This document shows positions 35,132 to 44,903 of a DNA stretch of 64,000 nucleotides, one piece after another. Made by a program: the position numbers and the translations under genes. The DNA lies in contig CALJLN010000039.1 in assembly GCA_937982565.1 (NCBI GenBank), forward strand, positions 124,001 through 188,000. The letters are read 5' to 3'. Position 1 is the stretch's first letter; each line of letters starts with the position of its first letter. This stretch comes from UBA2421 sp002343075. Its GTDB lineage: Bacteria > Planctomycetota > Phycisphaerae > Tepidisphaerales > Tepidisphaeraceae. The notes beneath the pieces were generated by a model that saw only the letters and a list, made by a program, of their open reading frames with translations, did not search any database and was not told the DNA's origin.

Positions 35132-38100
35132 TTAGTTCACCCGCTCGGCGGCAACCAAATCAGGAACCGGCTCGGTGGGCGGTGTTGGCTCGGCAGGCGC
35201 GGGTCGGGGCGATCGCGTGAACAGCCGCCGGGTGCCCGCCTCGATGTCCAGCAGCAGGCTCATGAGTGTGGGTGTGATGATGAGTGTGAAAAATGTGCTC
35301 ACCAGCAGCCCGCCGACCAGGACCGTGCCCAGCCCGCGATAAAGCTCGCTGCCAGCGCCGCCGAAGACCACCAGCGGTGCCATTCCCGCAACCGAGGTAA
35401 TGACGCTCATAAAAATAGGCCTCACGCGCGTCTGCGTGCTTTGCGCAACAGCTTTGCGACGCTCCACGCCCTGACGCAACAGGTTGAGCGCCTGATGCAC
35501 GATAAGAATCGGATTGTTCACGACCGTGCCCACCAGAATCACAAACCCAAGCATCGTCAACACATCAAGCTTCACCGCGGGGACCAGCGCGTGGAGAACG
35601 CCCAGCGCCACAAACCCACCCGCGGTGGCGAAAGGCACCGTGAGAATGATGGTGATCGGATGTAGAAAATTCTCGTAGAGCGCGGCGAGCAGGAGATAAG
35701 TGATAACACCGGCGAGGATAAACCCCGGCAGAAACGCAACCATAAACTCCTGCAACTTCCCTGCCGAACCTTTTAACTTCACCGCGATGCTCGGCGGCAG
35801 CGCACCGGCGCTTCGCAGAGCCGGCTCAATCTGCCCCTGTACAGTGTTGACGGCCTCGCCGACCGTCATTCCTTCGGGCAATTGCACGGTAAATGTCACC
35901 GATGATTGCTCTTCGGTGCGATTGATCTGCTGCGGTGCGGCGGTGGTGCGGAAACTGGCGATATTGCTCAGCGGGACCACCATTCCGCCTTTCCCGGCGA
36001 CGGGAATATCGGCGAGTTGCTCGCGAAACCGAGCGTCGCGCGGCACATCGCTGACGACGGTGAGATCGATCGTATCGCCGTCCACGCGGTAATCGCCGAT
36101 GATCACGCCATCAATTGCAGCCTGCACTGCCGAGCGAATCGCCTGTCCGCCATCGACGCCTGCGGCACTGGCGCGCACGTGATCCACCTGCACCTGCACC
36201 TCGTCTCGACCGATATTGAAGTTGGCGGGGTCCGGCCGGGCGTATGTCTGGAACGTCTGCGAAAGCGAACCCATCATGGCACCAGCCGACTGGCGCACGA
36301 TGGCATCGTCGGGGCCGTACACGCTCAGTTCGAGCACCCCGCCGGGACTGGTATCGCGAAAAATCGAGGCCTGCTGAAAGAAACCGTTGGTGCCCGGAAT
36401 TGAGCGCAATGAGCCGTTCATCAGGCTCGAAAGCGGCAAAACGTTCTGACTTTCAGTCGAACTCGCGCCCATGAACACGAAGTTGCCGAAATTGACGAAG
36501 AAGAAATTGTCGATGGCCGGCGGCGGGACGGCGCGGCGCATTTCATCGAGCGCGCCCATCGGAAATGCCAGCGCCTGCTTGATCTGCTCATCGGTCATGC
36601 CCGCGGCCTTCATTCCAGCGGTTTGGTCGGCGATCGTTTTCTCCATCGCCGGAACCGCGAAGTTCTTGATCCCGCCGATGTACTGGTCTTGCAGAGGTTG
36701 AAGTGTTTCAGGCTTATCCTTTGCTTCCCACCAGGGCCGTAGCTGCGATTCAACCACTTTCGCAATCTCGCGATATTCCGAAACGCTGTACCCCGGCGGT
36801 GGAAGGACGAACCCGAAGATGAGGTTTTGATTTCCCTTCGGCAGATAATCCGCCGGGGGCATGAGCTTCAAGCTGGCCCAAACCGACAGGCCAAGGAGCA
36901 CAACAACCACGCCAACGCGCCTGAACACCCCGCCGGTGATCATGTAGACGAAGCGGTAGAAGGCATTGCTCAACCCTCGCTGCAATGTTCCAACAAAGGC
37001 GGTGGCATGGCCGAAGCGCGTCTCAACCGGCTTGTTCTCGCGCATCGCCTGGGGCACATTGCGAATGAGCAGTGTGGCGAGCATGGGAATGACCGTTGGC
37101 GCAACGAACAGGTAGAAGAAGAAGCTGATGGTGAGCGCAACCGAAAGATCCCGGAAAAGCTGGCCGACTTCTTCCTGGATAAAAATCACGGGCACAAAAA
37201 CCGCTACATTGGTCAGCGTCGCGGCCACGACCGCGCCCCATACTTCAGCGGTGCCATCGAGTGCGGCGCGGAAGCGGTCTTTACCCATCTCGCGGTGACG
37301 GAAAATGTTTTCAAGGACCACGATCGCGTTGTCGATCCCCATTCCAACGGCAAAGGTCAGGCCCGCCATGCTGATGACGTTCAGGCTGCGGCCGAGAATC
37401 GCCATGCCCAGTAGCGTGCCCACGACGCTGATGGGGATCGCCACCAACACCACCATCGTGGCGCCGATGCTCCGAAGTGTCACCAGCAGCACCGCGCCGG
37501 CGAGCAAGGCGCCAAAGAGCAGGTTGCGGCTTGCGTTGGTCACGGCGTCATCGATGTAAACGGTCTGGTCGTAAACCTGCACAAGCTCGATGCCCCAATT
37601 CTTCGGGCCGAGCACCTCATCATTCACCTGCTTCACCGCGGCCTTCAGGTTGTTCATGGCGCTTAGCACATTGCTGGCGACCTCCCGCTGGGCGTTGATC
37701 GCCATTACTTTCTCGCCGAGGCTGTTTACAAAGCCCGTTTCCTTCTTAAAATCGAGGACAATCTTCGCAACATCATGTACATAAATGGGCGAACCCGTCG
37801 GGCTGTAGGCGATCACCGTGTCGGCAATCTGGTCGGGCGATTCATATTGCCCGACAACGCGCACGCTCACCGCCCGCTTGCCCTCATCCACCGTCCCCGC
37901 GGTGACGTCGCGGTTTTCATTTCTTAGTGCGCGGGTCAGGTCGTCGACAGTCAGCCCGCGCGATGCCAGGGCCGAGAGATTCACCCGCACCTGCGCCTCG
38001 CGCTCGCGGCCCCCAAGCACCTGAATCTCGCTGATGCCCTCCGATCGCTCAAGCACGGGCTTTACAAAGTCGGCAAAAAACGTCCCGAGCCGGGTAATGT

Positions 38101-38587
38101 CGCCATGCTCAAAGCCGGGCGCGATCTCTCCCGTGGGAACGAATCCCTGCTTCTTTCGGACGATAAACCAGCCAATGTAATCGCGGCTAAATCGATCAGT
38201 CGCCGAGACGACCGGTTCATCAACGTCATCGGGGTAGTCGGAAACCTGCCTCAGCTTGTCGCGCACTTCATTCAGCGCGGCGTCTTTGTCGATGCCGACA
38301 TTAAACTCAAGCCGGATTGACGCCTCGCCTTCCGTGGCCTGGGCCGTCATCTCGCGCAGGCCGGTCACCGATTTGAGCTTCTCTTCCTGCTCTTCGATCA
38401 CTTCGCGCGTGATTTCCTGCGGGCTGGCCCCAAACCAACTCGTAGTGACGCTCACCACCGGGCGGTCAACATTCGGGGTCAGTTGCACGGGCACCTGCCG
38501 CAGCGCCATCAGGCCGAAAATGCCCACCAGGAGCACGATAACCGTAACGGTGACGGGACGGCGGATGGAAATCTCGATCAAATTCAT
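35132..38587 (-). CDS. RND efflux pump, inner-membrane permease (HAE1/AcrB-like)
   Basis: 1151 residues. RRPVTVTVIVLLVGIFGLMALRQVPVQLTPNVDRPVVSV is the classic N-terminus. Two sets of helices flank two large periplasmic loops; IDNAIVVLENIFRH marks the proton-relay helix 4 region, and PFATAGGFVALGVLHAL and GTVVNNPILIVHQALNLLRQG the second half. It pumps compounds outward with a periplasmic adaptor and an outer-membrane channel. The adaptor is encoded 55 bp upstream and no channel gene is present. Length fits the HAE1 family. Substrate unknown. Confidence 0.93.
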   Translation of the reverse strand: MNLIEISIRRPVTVTVIVLLVGIFGLMALRQVPVQLTPNVDRPVVSVTTSWFGASPQEITREVIEEQEEKLKSVTGLREMTAQATEGEASIRLEFNVGIDKDAALNEVRDKLRQVSDYPDDVDEPVVSATDRFSRDYIGWFIVRKKQGFVPTGEIAPGFEHGDITRLGTFFADFVKPVLERSEGISEIQVLGGREREAQVRVNLSALASRGLTVDDLTRALRNENRDVTAGTVDEGKRAVSVRVVGQYESPDQIADTVIAYSPTGSPIYVHDVAKIVLDFKKETGFVNSLGEKVMAINAQREVASNVLSAMNNLKAAVKQVNDEVLGPKNWGIELVQVYDQTVYIDDAVTNASRNLLFGALLAGAVLLVTLRSIGATMVVLVAIPISVVGTLLGMAILGRSLNVISMAGLTFAVGMGIDNAIVVLENIFRHREMGKDRFRAALDGTAEVWGAVVAATLTNVAVFVPVIFIQEEVGQLFRDLSVALTISFFFYLFVAPTVIPMLATLLIRNVPQAMRENKPVETRFGHATAFVGTLQRGLSNAFYRFVYMITGGVFRRVGVVVVLLGLSVWASLKLMPPADYLPKGNQNLIFGFVLPPPGYSVSEYREIAKVVESQLRPWWEAKDKPETLQPLQDQYIGGIKNFAVPAMEKTIADQTAGMKAAGMTDEQIKQALAFPMGALDEMRRAVPPPAIDNFFFVNFGNFVFMGASSTESQNVLPLSSLMNGSLRSIPGTNGFFQQASIFRDTSPGGVLELSVYGPDDAIVRQSAGAMMGSLSQTFQTYARPDPANFNIGRDEVQVQVDHVRASAAGVDGGQAIRSAVQAAIDGVIIGDYRVDGDTIDLTVVSDVPRDARFREQLADIPVAGKGGMVVPLSNIASFRTTAAPQQINRTEEQSSVTFTVQLPEGMTVGEAVNTVQGQIEPALRSAGALPPSIAVKLKGSAGKLQEFMVAFLPGFILAGVITYLLLAALYENFLHPITIILTVPFATAGGFVALGVLHALVPAVKLDVLTMLGFVILVGTVVNNPILIVHQALNLLRQGVERRKAVAQSTQTRVRPIFMSVITSVAGMAPLVVFGGAGSELYRGLGTVLVGGLLVSTFFTLIITPTLMSLLLDIEAGTRRLFTRSPRPAPAEPTPPTEPVPDLVAAERVN

Positions 38588-38642
38588 GAAACGTCACTCA
38601 AATGAGTCGGCTATTGCCACAATCAGGAGCCGCCGCAATAGG

Positions 38643-39794
38643 TCAGGTGGCTGGCTGTGTGGCAGGCTGCGCGCCACCGCCGGAGGGGGCGGGTGGGGAT
38701 TGCGGTAGATTTCTAGGTTGAAGCGCCTCGCCGCCTTGCAGGGTTTCATTCCCCCGCGTGATGGCCAGGTCGCCATCGGCAAACTCGCCCTGTACGCTCA
38801 CCGATTGTCCTGACATCGCTAAAATCTGCACCGGCACAAGCGCCGAAGCCCCGCCGCGCATGACCATGACGCGCGACTGGCCCCCCGCGCTCAGAACCGC
38901 ATCTTTCGGCACGACAAAAGAGTTTTCTTCCGAACCGGAGAGAAAAATCGCCCGTGCGAAAAATCCGGGGCGAATCTTCAGATCGGGGTTATCAACGAGA
39001 ATCTTGACTGCAAACGTCCGGCTTGAAGGATCGGCTTCCGGCAGAATCTGGTCGATTTTCCCGCTGAGTTTCATGCCCGGCATGGCATCGATCGTCACCG
39101 TAACACTCTGGCCCTCTTCGATTTGCGCCACAAGCCCTTCAGGCACATTGGCCCGGACGTGCAGCGGGCTTAGCTGCACAATCTCGGCTACGGGGTCGCC
39201 TTGTTTGATCCACTGTCCCACTTCCACGCTCCGGCGGGCGACAACACCGTCAATGGGGCTCTTTACTTCCGACTTATCAATCATCAGTTTCAGCCGCGAA
39301 GCCTCGGCTTGTTTCTCGGCGAGCATGGCCGATCGATTGGCCAGCACTGCCGTGGTGACGCGCAGATCGCGCTGCGCATCGTCCATTTCCTTCTGCGGGG
39401 CCGCCTTGAGTTCGATGACCGGCTTCATGCGCTCAATCTCTATCTCAGCCCGGTCTTGCTCGGCACTGGCTTGCTCGATCTGCGACCGCAGCGCCTCCAC
39501 TGCCGCCGCTGTCGCATCGACCTGCGACCGCAATAGAGCTGTGTCTGTCTTCACCAGCACATCGCCCTTGCGAATTCGGTGCCCTTCTTCAAACAGCCGC
39601 TCGGTAACCAGACCCGCTTCTTCCGCAGCGAGAGTTGAGCGAATGATCGGCTCAACCGTCGCCACGATGGGCCGGCTCAGCTCAATCTGCCCCCGTTCGA
39701 TTGGCGCAACATCCACCAGCACCGGCCCGGACTGCGCCAGCGAACCGGTAGGCAACATCAAGCAAAAGACGGTGAAGAAAGTAATTGTACGCAC
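38643..39794 (-). CDS. RND efflux periplasmic adaptor (HlyD-type membrane fusion protein)
   Basis: 383 residues from the GTG at 39792-39794. Signal peptide TITFFTVFCLMLPTGSLAQ. AAEEAGLVTERLFEEGHRIRKGDVLVK starts the lipoyl domain; a long coiled-coil hairpin (residues about 80-160, VEALRSQIEQASAEQDRAEIEIERM) contacts the outer-membrane channel. IDGVVARRSVEVGQWIKQGDPVAEI closes the lipoyl domain and a beta barrel follows. A Pro/Ala/Gln tail ends the protein. In one operon with the RND permease. Confidence 0.9.
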   Translation of the reverse strand: MRTITFFTVFCLMLPTGSLAQSGPVLVDVAPIERGQIELSRPIVATVEPIIRSTLAAEEAGLVTERLFEEGHRIRKGDVLVKTDTALLRSQVDATAAAVEALRSQIEQASAEQDRAEIEIERMKPVIELKAAPQKEMDDAQRDLRVTTAVLANRSAMLAEKQAEASRLKLMIDKSEVKSPIDGVVARRSVEVGQWIKQGDPVAEIVQLSPLHVRANVPEGLVAQIEEGQSVTVTIDAMPGMKLSGKIDQILPEADPSSRTFAVKILVDNPDLKIRPGFFARAIFLSGSEENSFVVPKDAVLSAGGQSRVMVMRGGASALVPVQILAMSGQSVSVQGEFADGDLAITRGNETLQGGEALQPRNLPQSPPAPSGGGAQPATQPAT

Positions 39795-39826
39795 GTTCCC
39801 GATGCTATGAGCGCCAACTTGCGGAA

Positions 39827-40552
39827 TCAACCCGCTGATTTGATGCTCATACAACACCGGTCGAACAACCCCACGACGTTGAAGCGATCCTCCACCGCTG
39901 CAAACTTCACATCGTCCAGCAGTCCGTGACACAGCTCACTTCCAACCGCAACCGATTGCATGAATGCGTGCAGCAAGTCATGGCGGTTGACGGCGTAGAG
40001 CTGCGCCGCTGCGGTCGCGGCATCGTTGGCTAAATCCACGACCGTTCGCCTGCGTACTCGATCGATCACCGCACCCGCGCCGAGCAGATCCTCGATCGCC
40101 ACGTCCGACCGCTGGCCAGCGCAGAGGAGCGTTACATCGCGATCGCCATGAGCAAGTTGTTCCGCGACCGCGGAGGCGTTGACGACGGCCCCCACCAACA
40201 CAAGAGGCGCCCCCGCGGCGGCAAGGATTGCGCCGGTGCCGTTTGTGGTTGTCATAAAAGTCGTTCGACCGTCGCAGCGGTCGCGGGTGAAGTCGCCGGG
40301 GGAGTTTCCCAGGTCAAACCCAGGCGGGGGCCGCGCGTGGCGCTCGCCGTGAACAAGCTTCCGCCCCTCGAACGCGCCCGCAGCGGCCAGGGTGGCTTCG
40401 ACGGACTCAAAAATCCGAATCTCGGTCGCCCCGTGACTCAGTGCCGCGATCATCGTCGTTGTCGCACGAAGCACATCGAGCACCACAACCGTTCGATCAG
40501 CCAGGTGCCTCGGCTGCAGCAGCGGCGGACAGGCGATTACCTCAAGTTTCAT
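39827..40552 (-). CDS. comB: 2-phosphosulfolactate phosphatase (ComB) family
   Basis: 241 residues. VVVLDVLRATTTMIAALSHGATEI and HGERHARPPPGFDLGNSPGDF are ComB signatures, followed by TFMTTTNGTGAI and the nearby AGQRSDVAIEDLLGAGAVI. ComB dephosphorylates 2-phosphosulfolactate in coenzyme M synthesis in methanogens; bacterial homologues act on sulfolactate or unknown phosphates. No other coenzyme M genes are seen. It is 32 bp upstream of the adaptor gene on the same strand, so probably co-transcribed. Confidence 0.85.
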   Translation of the reverse strand: MKLEVIACPPLLQPRHLADRTVVVLDVLRATTTMIAALSHGATEIRIFESVEATLAAAGAFEGRKLVHGERHARPPPGFDLGNSPGDFTRDRCDGRTTFMTTTNGTGAILAAAGAPLVLVGAVVNASAVAEQLAHGDRDVTLLCAGQRSDVAIEDLLGAGAVIDRVRRRTVVDLANDAATAAAQLYAVNRHDLLHAFMQSVAVGSELCHGLLDDVKFAAVEDRFNVVGLFDRCCMSIKSAG

Positions 40553-40627
40553 CGTCTACAGAGTCTACCGCCATTGACTTGACGCGAAAGCCCGAGCGAT
40601 CTATCACCCGAAGAGTTGCACCGGACG

Positions 40628-41986
40628 ATGGTTATCAATGTCGTCGGCCTCACGCCGAGATTGCTCGGGCACATGCCCCGCCTGCGCGCCTTCGCCGCGG
40701 CCGGAAAAATCGCGTCGATCGGCCATGTTACCCCCGCGGTCACCTGCAGCGTGCAGGCGACTTACCTCACTGGCACACCCCCGCGAGAACACGGCATCGT
40801 GGGTAACGGCTGGTACGACCGCACCGATGCCGAGATTAAATTCTGGAAGCAATCCGACAAGCTCGTGCAGCGGCCACGCATCTGGGAAATAGCCAGAACC
40901 CGCGACCCATCGTTTACTTGTGCCAACCTCTTCTGGTGGTACGCAATGTATTCGTCGGCCGACATTACCGTCACCCCACGTCCGATGTATCCCGCCGACG
41001 GGCGCAAGCTGCCCGATGTCTGGACGAACCCGGGCGCCTTACGAAGCGCGCTGCAGGAAAAGTTCGGGCAGTTTCCCCTGTTTAAGTTCTGGGGGCCGAT
41101 GGCGGGGATAGAGTCGTCACAGTGGATCGCCGACGCCGGCCGGTTGGTCTGGGAAACGGCCAATCCGACGATGCAACTGGTCTACATCCCTCATTTGGAT
41201 TACGACCTCCAGCGGCACGGCCCGGACAGCCCGCAAGCCCGCGCCGCCGCGCGGGCCGCCGATGACGTGGTGGCCCCGCTGCTCGAGTGCACATCGCGTT
41301 CCGGCGGGAGGATCGTCGTGCTGAGTGAGTATGGCATTGAACCGGTTCAACAGCCGATTCACATCAACCGCGCGCTGCGCCAGGCCGGGTTGCTTGCCAT
41401 CCGCACGGAACTCGGCCGCGAACTTCTCGACGCCGGCGCCAGCCGGGCGTTTGCGGTGGCCGATCACCAGGTGGCCCACATTTATGTAAACGATCCCGGC
41501 GCCATGACCACCGCCGAGCGAATCGTGCGTGCCGTGCCGGGCGTTGGCGAGGTGTATTCCGGCGAACGCACCGCCGCGATTGGGGCCGACCACGACCGCG
41601 CGGGCGACCTCATCGCAGTCGCATCACCCGGCGCGTGGTTTACCTATTACTACTGGGAACACGATCCTCATGCGCCGGATTTTGCGCGCACCGTTGATAT
41701 CCACCGCAAGCCCGGCTACGACCCGGCGGAGCTGCTGCTCGACCCCGCCAAGCCATTATTGAAAGCACGGATCGCGTGGAAGCTGTTGAAGCGAAAGCTA
41801 GGATTTCGGTCGCTGCTGGATGTCATCCCGCTTGATGCGGGGCTTGTCAGAGGCTCGCATGGCCGTCCACCCGCTTCGCCGGAGGAAGGGCCGGTGTTCA
41901 TCACCGATCAGCCGGGCTTGCTCGACAGCGCCCGGCTGGCCGCCACCGACGTTTGCGGGCTGATCCTGCGGCATCTGTTTGATTAG
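40628..41986 (+). CDS. Type I phosphodiesterase/nucleotide pyrophosphatase-family protein
   Basis: 452 residues from ATG 40628 (TTG 40616 also open). Alkaline-phosphatase superfamily: VINVVGLTPRLLGHMPRL near the start and TPAVTCSVQATYLTGTPPREHGIVGNGWY, where the Thr after TPAV is the expected nucleophile, are typical of the nucleotide pyrophosphatase group. YIPHLDYDLQRHGPDS and SEYGIEPVQQPIHINRAL hold the metal-binding Asp/His residues, and VADHQVAHIYVND the last. No signal peptide. Substrate unknown; such genes also occur in clusters for lipid or secondary products. Confidence 0.85.
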   Translation: MVINVVGLTPRLLGHMPRLRAFAAAGKIASIGHVTPAVTCSVQATYLTGTPPREHGIVGNGWYDRTDAEIKFWKQSDKLVQRPRIWEIARTRDPSFTCANLFWWYAMYSSADITVTPRPMYPADGRKLPDVWTNPGALRSALQEKFGQFPLFKFWGPMAGIESSQWIADAGRLVWETANPTMQLVYIPHLDYDLQRHGPDSPQARAAARAADDVVAPLLECTSRSGGRIVVLSEYGIEPVQQPIHINRALRQAGLLAIRTELGRELLDAGASRAFAVADHQVAHIYVNDPGAMTTAERIVRAVPGVGEVYSGERTAAIGADHDRAGDLIAVASPGAWFTYYYWEHDPHAPDFARTVDIHRKPGYDPAELLLDPAKPLLKARIAWKLLKRKLGFRSLLDVIPLDAGLVRGSHGRPPASPEEGPVFITDQPGLLDSARLAATDVCGLILRHLFD

Positions 41987-42093
41987 CAACGGTCCGACGC
42001 AGCATTTGCGTCTCAGGATCGATCATAGCGGCGTGCCCCCACCGGCCGCAGTAGCCGGTGTTTCTTTCACCGATCGGGTATAGTCTCGATCCG

Positions 42094-43779
42094 ATGCTCC
42101 GGTTGATGCACCGATTCCGACTACCGCTTGCGGTCAAGTGCCTGCTGCTTTTCGGCATCGGCGTCGCGATTGTTCTGGGGGCGGCGCTTTGGGTGCCGTG
42201 GCAGCGGATGGAGCAACTCACCCAGCAGCTCGACCAGAGCAGCGCGTCGGGCGCGATTCGCCTGGCAATCGGCGAACATACCGCCGAGTGGTCGAATGGC
42301 AATCTTTCAGACCATGCGCCAACCTCGCGGCCGGCGAGCCGGTGGGATAAGGGCGCCGAGCGGCTGATCGTCGACGGCGAGGAATACCTTCCGCCGAGGC
42401 TGATTCCGCTCGCCGCACTGAAAACGCCCGAAAGCCTGACGCGGTTTGACTTGCAAGCGTTTCAGGCGCTGGGGTCCGACCCGCGCCGCAAGAGTTTCTG
42501 GCGATATTTTAACGGCAGCTACGGCTACCGATATGCAGAGCCGCTTTATGCGACGGGCAGTTGCCTGAAATGTCACGCCAATGAACCCCTTTCTGCGGAA
42601 ATGGCCGCCCTGCTGCCCGCCCGCGCGCCGGGAAATGAGCCTTCCGACCCGCCCACCACCCAACCGGCGGCGCTGCTCGGCATTGCATCGATCGAAATCC
42701 CTTCGCAGATCGAGGCGCAACAGCTACTGCTCAACCGCATTTTTATGCTCTCCGCGGGGTTGTTTGCGGGGCTGCTCGCGATCGTGCTGTTTTACCTTAT
42801 CACGACGCGGTTGATCTTGCAGCCGGTGCGCGTTCTGCAGGAGACATGCGAAAAGGTGGCGATGGGCGATCTAAACATCCGCTCGGACGTCAACACCGGC
42901 GACGAGTTCCAGCAGCTTTCCGAGACTTTCAACGGCATGCTGCGTAACCTGCAGGAATCATCCGACCAACTGCGGGCTGTCAACAAGAGCCTCGACATGA
43001 AGCTCGGCGAGTTGGCCGAGACCAATGTTTCACTATACGAATCAAACCGGCTTAAGAGCGAGTTCCTGGCAAACGTCAGCCACGAACTGCGCACGCCACT
43101 GAACTCAATCCTCGGTTTTGCAGATTTGCTGAATGAATCGATCTCGCGTGACGGCGACGCCCGTCCGGCCCGATATCTCCAAAACATTCTGGCAAGCGGG
43201 AAGGGACTGCTGCAGTTGATTAATGACCTGCTTGACCTGGCAAAAATTGAAGCGGGGAAGATGGAAGTGCGCACCGAGCAACTGGCGATGCCAGGGTTGT
43301 TTGAAGGACTGGTGAACCTGCTGCGCCCGCTGACTGAGAAGAAGAGCGTCACCATCCGGGCAACCGTGTCCAACGATGTGCCGATCATCCTGACCGATCC
43401 GGCAAAGGTGCGACAGATTCTTTACAACCTGCTCTCGAACGCGATCAAGTTCAGCCCGGTCGGTGCGACGATCGATCTGGGCGCGCAGCGCAACGGACTG
43501 ATGTCGATCCGGCTTGAGGTGACCGACCGTGGACCGGGCATTCCAGTCGAGCAGCAGCAGCTCTTGTTTGAGAAGTTCCGCCAGCTCGATGGCAGCCACA
43601 CCCGCGAGCACGGCGGGACCGGGCTGGGCCTGGCCATCGCCAGAGAGCTTTCCGAACTGCTCGGCGGAAGCATCGGCGTGACCAGTACGCCCGGGGAAGG
43701 TGCGACGTTTTACCTCGTGTTACCCCTCAAGATCGACGCCGGCGCCCGCGACGTACGCGACAAACTGGTTTTGACCTGA
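42094..43779 (+). CDS. Membrane sensor histidine kinase with c-type haem-like sensor domain
   Basis: 561 residues from ATG 42094; a TATAGT box just upstream at 42079 suggests a very short leader. Domains: transmembrane helix (CLLLFGIGVAIVLGAALWV), periplasmic region with SCLKCHANEP (Cys157, Cys160, His161), a c-haem attachment motif in a DUF3365-like sensor, second helix, HAMP (LQPVRVLQETCEKVAMGDLNI), HisKA with LANVSHELRTPLNSILGF (phospho-His), and HATPase with LLSNAIKFSP, DRGPGIP and GGTGLGLAIAREL. It would sense redox or ligand at the haem. No response regulator is adjacent. Confidence 0.9.
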   Translation: MLRLMHRFRLPLAVKCLLLFGIGVAIVLGAALWVPWQRMEQLTQQLDQSSASGAIRLAIGEHTAEWSNGNLSDHAPTSRPASRWDKGAERLIVDGEEYLPPRLIPLAALKTPESLTRFDLQAFQALGSDPRRKSFWRYFNGSYGYRYAEPLYATGSCLKCHANEPLSAEMAALLPARAPGNEPSDPPTTQPAALLGIASIEIPSQIEAQQLLLNRIFMLSAGLFAGLLAIVLFYLITTRLILQPVRVLQETCEKVAMGDLNIRSDVNTGDEFQQLSETFNGMLRNLQESSDQLRAVNKSLDMKLGELAETNVSLYESNRLKSEFLANVSHELRTPLNSILGFADLLNESISRDGDARPARYLQNILASGKGLLQLINDLLDLAKIEAGKMEVRTEQLAMPGLFEGLVNLLRPLTEKKSVTIRATVSNDVPIILTDPAKVRQILYNLLSNAIKFSPVGATIDLGAQRNGLMSIRLEVTDRGPGIPVEQQQLLFEKFRQLDGSHTREHGGTGLGLAIARELSELLGGSIGVTSTPGEGATFYLVLPLKIDAGARDVRDKLVLT

Positions 43780-43957
43780 TGTGACGATCAGGCAATCTGG
43801 GCAAGTATCACTTCTCGATCGACCTTTACATTTATTTTTGTTGCTATGTCCGAGGTCGGCTGCTAGGTTATGGGGCACACCGCGATAGCGGCGTGACCAC
43901 TTCTTTTTGTGTGTCTGGACAACTCATTTCTGTCTCGTCTCATTTCGGAGGGACCTT

Positions 43958-44740
43958 ATGCGTCTCAAGACTTGCCTTGCGTTGGCGGCGTGCGCCGCAT
44001 GTGCTTCGGTTGCTTCGGCTTACACCATCATCCCGCTGCGCGCGGCTGACGGCACGGAGATTGTCACCTCGAACACCGGGGCGGAAAATGTCGTGCCAAA
44101 CTCGAGCTATGTCGTCTTCACAGGCGTGGCAACCGCTGCCAACGCGTTGGCGCTGCTCGAGTCATCGGCCCCGCCGGTGCGCGACGACATCGTGCTCTTT
44201 GATGGAATTTCGGAACAGATCAACGACTACCTCGCCGTAGCTGGCGGGACCAATCGCTTTGTCACCGAAAGCGACATCGACAATGGCAACGGCACCCGCA
44301 CGCTGACCGTGCTCACCAGCGCCCTGAATCCAAACGGTGGCTTGGGTGACCTGTGGCCGTCCGGTTTCGTCAGTGGTGCCAACCCGCTTACAGGCGGCGG
44401 CTGGGGTATCGGACTCAACCTCCCCGATGCGCTCGACGGCGGCCCGGCAGATGGGCTGAACCTCGAAGCCGGCGATGCCATTCTCAGCAGCACCATCGCT
44501 ATCTCATCAAATGGTGTCTTCGCCGCCCCGCTAAACATTCCGGCCAGCCTGTTCGGCGCAGCCGCGTTTCCGATTACCACCTGGAATGGCAACATCGGTC
44601 TGGCATTTGGCAACGGTGCCACCGGGACCGACCTGCAGGACGCGATCGAGTTTAAGATCGTCTATCAGCCGGTTCCCGAACCCGGCACCCTGAGCGTGCT
44701 GGCCCTGGCCGCTGCGGGCATCCTCCGCCGCCGTCGGTAA
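43958..44740 (+). CDS. PEP-CTERM surface protein
   Basis: 260 residues from ATG 43958, with GGAGGG at 43947-43952. Signal peptide (CLALAACAACASVASA). Beta-rich Gly/Asn body with repeated short acidic turns (DNGNGTRTLTV). C-terminus VPEPGTLSVLALAAAGILRRRR is a PEP-CTERM sorting signal. No enzyme motif. The gene ends ahead of a bidirectional terminator. Confidence 0.88.
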   Translation: MRLKTCLALAACAACASVASAYTIIPLRAADGTEIVTSNTGAENVVPNSSYVVFTGVATAANALALLESSAPPVRDDIVLFDGISEQINDYLAVAGGTNRFVTESDIDNGNGTRTLTVLTSALNPNGGLGDLWPSGFVSGANPLTGGGWGIGLNLPDALDGGPADGLNLEAGDAILSSTIAISSNGVFAAPLNIPASLFGAAAFPITTWNGNIGLAFGNGATGTDLQDAIEFKIVYQPVPEPGTLSVLALAAAGILRRRR

Positions 44741-44810
44741 AATGTGCGAACGTGCGGCTTGGCCATTGGGCTGCGCCGCACTTCAGTCAATCGGCGTATG
44801 AAAACGGCCC

Positions 44811-44856
44811 GTGCATCCGGAGGGGTGCACGGGCCGGACTATTTCTACCAATCATG
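44811..44856. terminator. Bidirectional terminator between convergent genes
   Basis: CGGCCCGTGCA (44815-44825) pairs perfectly with TGCACGGGCCG (44836-44846). On the minus strand it is followed by TTTT, on the plus by a weaker ACTATTTCT. Confidence 0.85.
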
Positions 44857-44903
44857 ATTGGTTGAAGACGACGGCACGCAAATCGACTCCGTCATGGCCA
44901 GCA

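Noticed and set aside
35700..38708. Plus-strand frames across the RND gene
   Set aside because: They lie opposite an intact 1151-residue pump gene and show no family features.
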